Of a stretch of DNA of 64,000 nt, positions 58,686-64,000 are shown piece after piece. The notes beneath the pieces were generated by a model. The model saw only the letters and a list, made by a program, of their open reading frames with translations. It searched no databases and was not told the DNA's origin. The position numbers and the translations under genes were made by a program. Source of the DNA: Qipengyuania citrea (GTDB taxonomy: Bacteria > Pseudomonadota > Alphaproteobacteria > Sphingomonadales > Sphingomonadaceae); assembly GCF_009828015.1 (NCBI RefSeq), contig NZ_WTYG01000002.1, positions 701,360 through 765,359 on the forward strand, given 5' to 3'. How positions within the stretch are numbered: position 1 is the stretch's first letter; each line of letters opens with the position of its first letter.

Positions 58686-59366
58686 ATGAATTCGATGCAA
58701 GAACATACCGTCAAGGCATTCGACGAGGACATCACCCGCCTGCGCGGACTGATTGCCGAGATGGGTGGTCTTTCCGAAGCGGCGATCGCGCAATCGCTCG
58801 AGGCGCTGGTCAATGGCGACGACGAGCTTGCCGACCGCGTCGTCAAGGCGGACAAGAAGATCGACGCGCTCGAAAGCGAGATCGACAAGCTCGCGGTGCG
58901 GATCATCGCACTGCGTGCGCCGATGGCGGACGATCTGCGCGAGGTGATCGCGGCGCTCAAGATTGCCGGCGTCGTCGAACGGATCGGGGACTATTCGAAG
59001 AACATCGCCAAGGCGAGCAAGGCGATCGGGGGCAACCGCAAGCAGTTCGAACCGTTGACCCTGCTCCCCGCGATGGCCGACGTAGCCGCCGAAATGGTCC
59101 ACGACGTGCTGACCGCCTATGCGGCGCGCGATGCCGAACTGGCACGCGAAGTCATCGCTACCGACGAGAAGGTCGACGCCTTCTACAATTCGATCTTCCG
59201 CAACCTCGTCAGCCATATGGTCGAAAACCCTTCGACCATCTCGAGCGCGGCGCAGATGCTGTTCGTGGCCCGCAACCTTGAGCGCATTGGTGACCACGCG
59301 ACGAATGTGGCTGAAATGGTTCACTTCGCCGCTACCGGGACATATCCTCTCGACGAGGATGGCTGA
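58686..59366 (+). CDS. phoU: phosphate signalling protein PhoU
   Basis: A 226-residue protein of two similar three-helix repeats: HTVKAFDEDITRLRGLIAEMGGL, IDALESEIDKLAVRIIALRAPMADDLR, and RNLERIGDHATNVAEMV. Links the Pst transporter to PhoR, holding the kinase in check when phosphate is ample. ATG 58686 is 4 nt after pstB. A Pho box begins on its stop codon. Confidence 0.96.
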   Translation: MNSMQEHTVKAFDEDITRLRGLIAEMGGLSEAAIAQSLEALVNGDDELADRVVKADKKIDALESEIDKLAVRIIALRAPMADDLREVIAALKIAGVVERIGDYSKNIAKASKAIGGNRKQFEPLTLLPAMADVAAEMVHDVLTAYAARDAELAREVIATDEKVDAFYNSIFRNLVSHMVENPSTISSAAQMLFVARNLERIGDHATNVAEMVHFAATGTYPLDEDG

Positions 59367-59394
59367 CATAAAACTGTAGCGCTGGGGTCATAAT
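59363..59394 (+). promoter_or_regulatory. Pho box and -10 of phoB (autoregulation)
   Basis: CTGACAT-AAAA-CTGTAGC (59363-59380), nearly consensus, overlaps the phoU stop; CATAAT (59389-59394) follows after 8 nt. Predicted transcription start near 59401 lies after the GTG at 59398, so translation should begin farther down. Confidence 0.7.
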
Positions 59395-59436
59395 GCCGTG
59401 CCGACCGAGACTGAAACTCCCCGGAAAGGCAAGCAT

Positions 59437-60123
59437 TTGCACGCTGCGAAACTGTTATTGGTGGAAGATGACCCGGCTCTTTCTGAGCTGCTCGAATACC
59501 GCTTCACCAACGAAGGCTACCAGGTTCGCACGACCCCAGACGGCGACGAGGCACTGTTGCTGGCGACCGAGGATGTGCCCGACCTCGTCATCCTCGACTG
59601 GATGATCGAAGGCACCAGCGGGATCGAGGTTTGCCGCCGGTTGCGGCGCGACAAACAGACCGCGCATGTCCCGATCATCATGCTCACCGCACGCGAGGCC
59701 GAGGACGACCGCGTGCGCGGGCTCGATACGGGCGCCGACGATTACCTCACCAAGCCGTTTTCCCCGCGAGAACTGCTCGCCCGCGTGGCCGCGGTCATGC
59801 GGCGTATTCGCCCCGCGCTGGCCGGCGAAAGCATCGAGGTCGGCGATATCACGCTCGACCCGGTGGCGCACAAAGTCACCCGCCGCGGCCGCACCTTGCA
59901 ACTCGGCCCGACCGAATACCGTCTGCTCAAGTTCTTCATGGAAAGCCCGGGCCGCGTGTTCAGCCGCGGGCAGTTGCTCGACGGGGTCTGGGGTACCGAA
60001 AGCGAGATCGAACTGCGCACGGTCGATGTCCATATCCGGCGCCTGCGCAAGGCGATCGAGATCGAAGGCGCGAAGGATCCGGTGCGAACGGTGCGCAGCG
60101 CGGGCTATTCGCTCGAGGCCTGA
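59437..60123 (+). CDS. phoB: phosphate regulon response regulator PhoB
   Basis: A 228-residue OmpR/PhoB-type regulator. Receiver: LLLVEDDPALSELL (acid pocket), phospho-acceptor Asp54 in LVILDWM, KPFSPRELLAR. Winged-helix DNA-binding domain: LQLGPTEYRLLKFFME, VFSRGQLLDGVWG, VDVHIRRLRKAI. TTG 59437 is chosen because the predicted promoter starts after the GTG at 59398, AAAGG lies upstream and the protein then begins with the canonical short N-terminus; GTG 59398 (241 residues) is the alternative. Confidence 0.95.
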   Translation: MHAAKLLLVEDDPALSELLEYRFTNEGYQVRTTPDGDEALLLATEDVPDLVILDWMIEGTSGIEVCRRLRRDKQTAHVPIIMLTAREAEDDRVRGLDTGADDYLTKPFSPRELLARVAAVMRRIRPALAGESIEVGDITLDPVAHKVTRRGRTLQLGPTEYRLLKFFMESPGRVFSRGQLLDGVWGTESEIELRTVDVHIRRLRKAIEIEGAKDPVRTVRSAGYSLEA

Positions 60124-60124
60124 C

Positions 60125-60850
60125 CTAGCGGCAGACGCCGCGCCAGCGCGGGCTCATGTCGAGATGGAAATGGTCCGCATGCGCGGCATTGTAGTCGGGT
60201 GACAGCACGGTCGCGAAGCTGCTGCACGCACCATCGCGCACGGTACGCAGGAATTGCGCCTTGTCCCCCTCGCCGGACCAATCGCGCAGCACGCTAATCC
60301 GCGTCCCGTCGGCAAGTACGAAGCCGGCGATATCGATCGCGTTGGCGGTGGCATGTTCGCTCCAGGCGCCGCTGTCACGGCCATAGAGACGGCGGCAGGA
60401 ATAGGCGCCAAGATGCTCTATCCGCGCGATTTCCGACCCGAATATGTCGTGTGCAGTAGGCTTCAGGACATCGCGCTCCCATAGCAACAGCGCGATCGAC
60501 GCAGGGCAGGTGACCGGCGGCGTGTTCGGGCTGAGCGGATAGTCGGTGAGCCGCGTGCGATCCTCGCGGCGACACGCGCCCTCGCCCGCGGGCTCGAGCA
60601 CATCATGCGCGATATCGCTGCGTTCGAGCACCGCACGGCACGCCGGAGCGTCCTCCCGCAGCGCGATCAGCTTGGTTTCGGTCGCCCAGCCCGGCGGATC
60701 GCGCAGGTCGAGCGGAGCCCAGGGATCGTGTTCGGGATGCTCGGCCAGCCAGACACGGCCGGTCAGCAACAGCCCGATAAGCATCAGCAGCAGGAGCGCC
60801 CGCCGGTCACCGGCAAAGCTGCCAATCGTGCGTGAAAAGGACTGTTTCAC
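60125..60850 (-). CDS. extensin-like C-terminal domain protein (putative M15-like peptidase fold)
   Basis: A 241-residue protein with one N-terminal membrane anchor (RALLLLMLIGLLLTG) and a periplasmic extensin-like domain: CPASIALLLWE, GAYSCRRLYGRDSG, SEHATANAIDIAGF and HADHFHLDMSP. The last two His/Asp motifs resemble zinc ligands of LAS/M15-type peptidases, so it may cut peptidoglycan cross-links, but activity is not proven for this family. Overlaps lysE by 4 nt. Confidence 0.85.
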   Translation of the reverse strand: MKQSFSRTIGSFAGDRRALLLLMLIGLLLTGRVWLAEHPEHDPWAPLDLRDPPGWATETKLIALREDAPACRAVLERSDIAHDVLEPAGEGACRREDRTRLTDYPLSPNTPPVTCPASIALLLWERDVLKPTAHDIFGSEIARIEHLGAYSCRRLYGRDSGAWSEHATANAIDIAGFVLADGTRISVLRDWSGEGDKAQFLRTVRDGACSSFATVLSPDYNAAHADHFHLDMSPRWRGVCR

Positions 60851-61482
60851 AAACCGCTACCCAGCATTTCGCCGAACACGATTGCGGCGATTACCAGGAA
60901 CAGCGCTCCAATCGCGCGATCGATCCAGCGCCGCGTGGCCGCGCGCTCCATCACCCGTGCAAGCCTTTGCCCGGCACCGATATAAAGCGCGCCGATCGGC
61001 AGGTCGATCGCCAGTGCCAGCAGCGCCAGCAATACGATCTGTGGCCCCAGCGGGGACGCGGTGTCGACGAAGGGCGGGATGATCGCGAGCATGTAGATGA
61101 GCGATTTGGGATTGCCGGTGGCGATGAATATGCCGTCGCGAAAGGCATGGCGCGATGGGCGTCTGGCCTGCACGGGAGCGCCCCCCTCGGGATGAAAGCT
61201 GTGCCGGATCGCGGTAATGCCGAGCCATGCGAGATAGCCGATCCCCGCAAAGGCCAGCACGCGGAAGGCCAGCGGATAGGCCGCAGCGAGCGTGCCGAGC
61301 CCCAATGCGACCAGCACCCACCACACCAGGTAGCCGATCTGCATGCCCAGCAGCGCCGCCCAGCCCGAGCGCGCACCGCGCCAGACTGCCTGCCCCATAA
61401 CGAACAGCATCGATTGCCCTGGCACCAGGCTGGTGGTCGCGGTCACCAGCGCAAAGGCGGCGAGCTTTTCGGCATCGATCAT
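60847..61482 (-). CDS. LysE/RhtB-family amino-acid exporter
   Basis: A 211-residue membrane protein with about six spans. FALVTATTSLVPGQSMLFVMGQAVWRGARSG is the family N-terminus (shortened), and GISKSLIYMLAIIPPF-like GNPKSLIYMLAIIPPF the conserved loop. Exports amino acids or homoserine lactones; substrate unknown. Between dnaE2 and the extensin-like gene on the same strand. Confidence 0.9.
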   Translation of the reverse strand: MIDAEKLAAFALVTATTSLVPGQSMLFVMGQAVWRGARSGWAALLGMQIGYLVWWVLVALGLGTLAAAYPLAFRVLAFAGIGYLAWLGITAIRHSFHPEGGAPVQARRPSRHAFRDGIFIATGNPKSLIYMLAIIPPFVDTASPLGPQIVLLALLALAIDLPIGALYIGAGQRLARVMERAATRRWIDRAIGALFLVIAAIVFGEMLGSGL

Positions 61483-61491
61483 GCAGCGCGC

Positions 61492-64000
61492 CTAGTGGAA
61501 GTCGCGGCTCGGGGGAATGATCCGCGCATCACGCGGATGCCCGCCCGAATTGGGGCCGAACCACCCGCATTCGCGATTGCCCGGCGGGGGCTCCTCCCAC
61601 GGCTCGACCGGCCGGTGGGGGTCGTCCCCGCCTTCCCTGAGATTGTCGCGCGGATTGAACTTCGCGGGCAGCGGCGTCGTGACATGGTCCGCGCGCGCGA
61701 CCGGCGCATTGAGCATGTCGTCGGACAGCCGGTAGAGCTGGTGCGTCGCATCCTCCATGTGATGCGCGATCACATGGATCACCTCGTCGTCATATTCGAC
61801 CCGGCCGCGCACCTCCATCAGCCGTGAACCCATGACCACACGGCGTTGTTTTTCCTTCAGATCCGGCCAGACCACTAGGTTGATAACACCGGTCTCGTCT
61901 TCCAGCGTGATGAAGCAGACCCCCTTGGCGCTGCCCGGTCGCTGGCGGATCAGCACCACGCCCGCGACATGCACCATGCTGCGGAACTTGCGGCTGCGCA
62001 GATCGCAGGCGCGCACGAAACCGCGTTCAGCCAGGCTGGCGCGCAGGAAGGACATCGGATGCGCTTTCAGGCTGAGCCGCGTGGTCTGGTAATCGGCCAC
62101 CACTTCCTCGCTCAGCGGCATGGCGGGCAATTGTGTCCGCGCGGTCTCGGCGCCCTCGTCGCGCGCTGCGGCGGCGGCAAACAGTGGCAGGTCCGCCCCG
62201 CCCACGATGCTGCGCGCATCCCACAGCGCTTGCCTGCGCGACAGCTGCATCGAACCGAAGCAGTCCCCGCTGGCCAGGCGTTCGATATGCGCCGGGCCGA
62301 TCCGCGCGCGGTCCTTGAGCGCGGCGACATCGGCATAGGGCCCGCCCGCCTCGCGCTCGGCGATCAGCCGCGCCGCCACGGCCTCTGGCAGGCCGTCGAC
62401 CTGCCGCAGGCCAAGGCGGAGCGCGATATTCCTGTCCTGCCTGCCCCGCCCCCGTTCTTGGCCGCTCGCGGGTGCCTCGCCGCCAATATCCTCCAGCGTG
62501 CAATCCCACTGCGACAGATTGACGTCAGCGGGCAGCACGCTGACGCCATGCTCGCGCGCGTCGCGCACGATCTGCGCGGGGGCATAGAACCCCATCGGCT
62601 GCGAATTGAGCAGCGCGCAGCCGAAGGCGGCGGGGAAATGGCATTTGAGCCAGCTCGAGACATAGACCAGATGCGCGAAGCTGGCGGCGTGGCTTTCGGG
62701 GAAACCATATTCGCCGAAACCGCGGATCTGGTTGAAGCAGCGCTGCGCGAATTCGCGGTCGTAGCCGCGCTCGACCATGCGCTCGACCATCATGTCCTGC
62801 AATTCGTCGACCATGCCGCGGCTGCGGAAGGTCGCCATCGCCTTGCGCAGCCGGTTGGCCTCGCGCGAGGAGAATTTCGCAGCGTCGAGCGCGATCTTCA
62901 TCGCCTGTTCCTGGAAGATCGGCACACCCAGCGTGCGTTCGAGAATGCTCGACAATTCGTCGGGCGGGCCATGCTCGGGGGCAGGCGCGGGAATGACGAC
63001 CTGTTCGGCCCCGCGTCGGCGCTTGAGATAGGGATGCACCATATCGCCCTGGATCGGCCCCGGGCGCACGATGGCGACCTGGATCACGAGATCGTAGAAT
63101 TCGCGCGGGCGCAGCCGCGGCAGCATGTTCATCTGCGCGCGGCTTTCGACCTGGAACACGCCCAGCGAATCCCCCTTGCGCAGCATGGCATAGGTTTCCG
63201 GGTCCTCGCGCGGGACGCTGGCAAGGCTGAGCGGGCGATTGTAGTGATCGTCGAGCAGGTCGAGGCACTTGCGGATGCAGGTCAGCATGCCCAGCGCGAG
63301 GACATCGACCTTGAGGATGCCGAGCGCCTCGATATCGTCCTTGTCCCATTCGATGAAACTGCGTTCGGGCATCGCGCCATTGCCGATCGGCACGGTTTCG
63401 GTCAGCGCGCTTTCGGTGAGGATGAACCCGCCGACATGCTGCGACAAATGCCTTGGCATGCCAATTATTTGCTCGGTCAGTTTAAGAACCCGGCGCAAGT
63501 GTGGATCGCGCACATCCATGCCCGTCTCGGCAGCGTGTTTCTCGCTGATTTCGCGGCCCCACCCACCCCATACGGTCTTGGCCAGCGCAGCGGTGACATC
63601 CTCGGTCAGCCCCATCGCCTTGCCCACTTCGCGGATCGCCATGCGCGGGCGGTAATGGATCACCGTGGCGCACAGGCCGGCGCGATGGCGACCGTATTTG
63701 CGATAGATGTACTGGATCACCTCCTCGCGCCGCTCATGCTCGAAATCGACGTCGATATCGGGCGGCTCCTTGCGTTCTTCCGAAATGAAACGGTCGAACA
63801 GCAGCGCGTGCTTGGCCGGGTCGACGCTGGTGATGCCGAGACAATAGCAGACCGCCGAATTGGCCGCGCTGCCGCGCCCTTGGCACAGGATCGGCGGATC
63901 GACCCCGCGCGCATAATCGACGATATCCTTGATGGTGAGGAAATATCGCGCCAGGTCGAGCTTGCCGATCAGCGCCAGCTCGCGTTCGATCGTTTCGCGC
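61492..64000 (-). CDS. dnaE2: error-prone DNA polymerase DnaE2, partial (5' end outside window)
   Basis: Damage-induced translesion polymerase of the C family. The reverse-strand frame runs open to the window edge, carrying PPDIDVDFEHERREEVIQYI (catalytic aspartates), HVGGFILTESALTETVPIGN, IDALGILKVDVLALGMLT, MKIALDAAKFSSREANRLRKAM and a C-terminal OB domain (FITLEDETGVINLVVWPDL). About 836 codons are seen; the N-terminal PHP domain lies outside. The N-terminus continues in the imuA-imuB-dnaE2 style in related genomes, but that part is not visible here. Confidence 0.95.
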   Translation of the reverse strand, partial: RETIERELALIGKLDLARYFLTIKDIVDYARGVDPPILCQGRGSAANSAVCYCLGITSVDPAKHALLFDRFISEERKEPPDIDVDFEHERREEVIQYIYRKYGRHRAGLCATVIHYRPRMAIREVGKAMGLTEDVTAALAKTVWGGWGREISEKHAAETGMDVRDPHLRRVLKLTEQIIGMPRHLSQHVGGFILTESALTETVPIGNGAMPERSFIEWDKDDIEALGILKVDVLALGMLTCIRKCLDLLDDHYNRPLSLASVPREDPETYAMLRKGDSLGVFQVESRAQMNMLPRLRPREFYDLVIQVAIVRPGPIQGDMVHPYLKRRRGAEQVVIPAPAPEHGPPDELSSILERTLGVPIFQEQAMKIALDAAKFSSREANRLRKAMATFRSRGMVDELQDMMVERMVERGYDREFAQRCFNQIRGFGEYGFPESHAASFAHLVYVSSWLKCHFPAAFGCALLNSQPMGFYAPAQIVRDAREHGVSVLPADVNLSQWDCTLEDIGGEAPASGQERGRGRQDRNIALRLGLRQVDGLPEAVAARLIAEREAGGPYADVAALKDRARIGPAHIERLASGDCFGSMQLSRRQALWDARSIVGGADLPLFAAAAARDEGAETARTQLPAMPLSEEVVADYQTTRLSLKAHPMSFLRASLAERGFVRACDLRSRKFRSMVHVAGVVLIRQRPGSAKGVCFITLEDETGVINLVVWPDLKEKQRRVVMGSRLMEVRGRVEYDDEVIHVIAHHMEDATHQLYRLSDDMLNAPVARADHVTTPLPAKFNPRDNLREGGDDPHRPVEPWEEPPPGNRECGWFGPNSGGHPRDARIIPPSRDFH

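Overview
The window is a dense, GC-rich (roughly 64% by eye) chromosomal segment from an alphaproteobacterium, most likely Sphingomonadales and probably close to Erythrobacteraceae. This rests on gene content and style: DnaG/RpoD pairing, an HWE-type histidine kinase with a FATGUY-like single-domain regulator, COQ4-type ubiquinone protein, long PstC/PstA variants, DnaE2, an OprO/P-type porin and TTGACG-type promoters. Species cannot be fixed from the sequence alone. No insertion sequence, prophage or CRISPR array is visible, and no stretch over 300 bases lacks a gene.

Layout. 0-4.1 kb: carA, an AT-rich unrecognised gene and the 5' part of carB (minus strand). 4.2-15.2 kb (plus): yqeY, two paralogous lipoproteins, dnaG-rpoD, an HWE kinase with its response regulator, rpiB-glyA, a small membrane protein, nrdR and trmJ. 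15.2-16.4 kb: chorismate mutase and rpsD with a strong bidirectional terminator. 16.4-22.5 kb (minus): carotenoid oxygenase, ABC exporter, DUF481 protein, tgt and an M50-type peptidase, with a divergent tetR. 23.1-26.6 kb (minus): xseB-ispA-coaD-ppi-queA. 26.7-31.1 kb (plus): two membrane proteins, purL, DUF3052 and a nitroreductase. 31.1-33 kb: COQ4 and serB (minus), with miaA divergent. 33.9-43.2 kb: branched-chain amino acid genes ilvB-orf-ilvN-ilvC and leuA, interspersed with YceI, an alpha-hydroxy-acid oxidase, an epoxide hydrolase and a thioesterase. 43.2-51.1 kb: a MASE1-PAS-GGDEF protein, an amidohydrolase, a nitronate monooxygenase, an AHH-type protein, an unknown protein, a flavodoxin-like protein and recJ. 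51.2-51.4 kb: two identical tRNA-Glu genes. 51.4-60.1 kb: a complete phosphate regulon, phoR-porin-pstSCAB-phoU-phoB. 60.1-64 kb (minus): extensin-like protein, LysE exporter and dnaE2 (cut by the window edge).

Regulation readable in the sequence. leuA is preceded by a 17-codon leader peptide with four leucine and two isoleucine codons and two mutually exclusive RNA structures, which looks like an attenuator. Pho boxes precede the porin, pstS and phoB; for the porin and phoB the box lies exactly 8 nt from a -10-like hexamer, and at phoB this argues for a TTG start downstream of the obvious GTG. Several promoters share TTGAC(G/C), a 16-17 nt spacer and a TAnnnG hexamer. The most unusual item is the AT-rich gene with a winged-helix-like N-terminus locked by overlapping codons between carA and carB.
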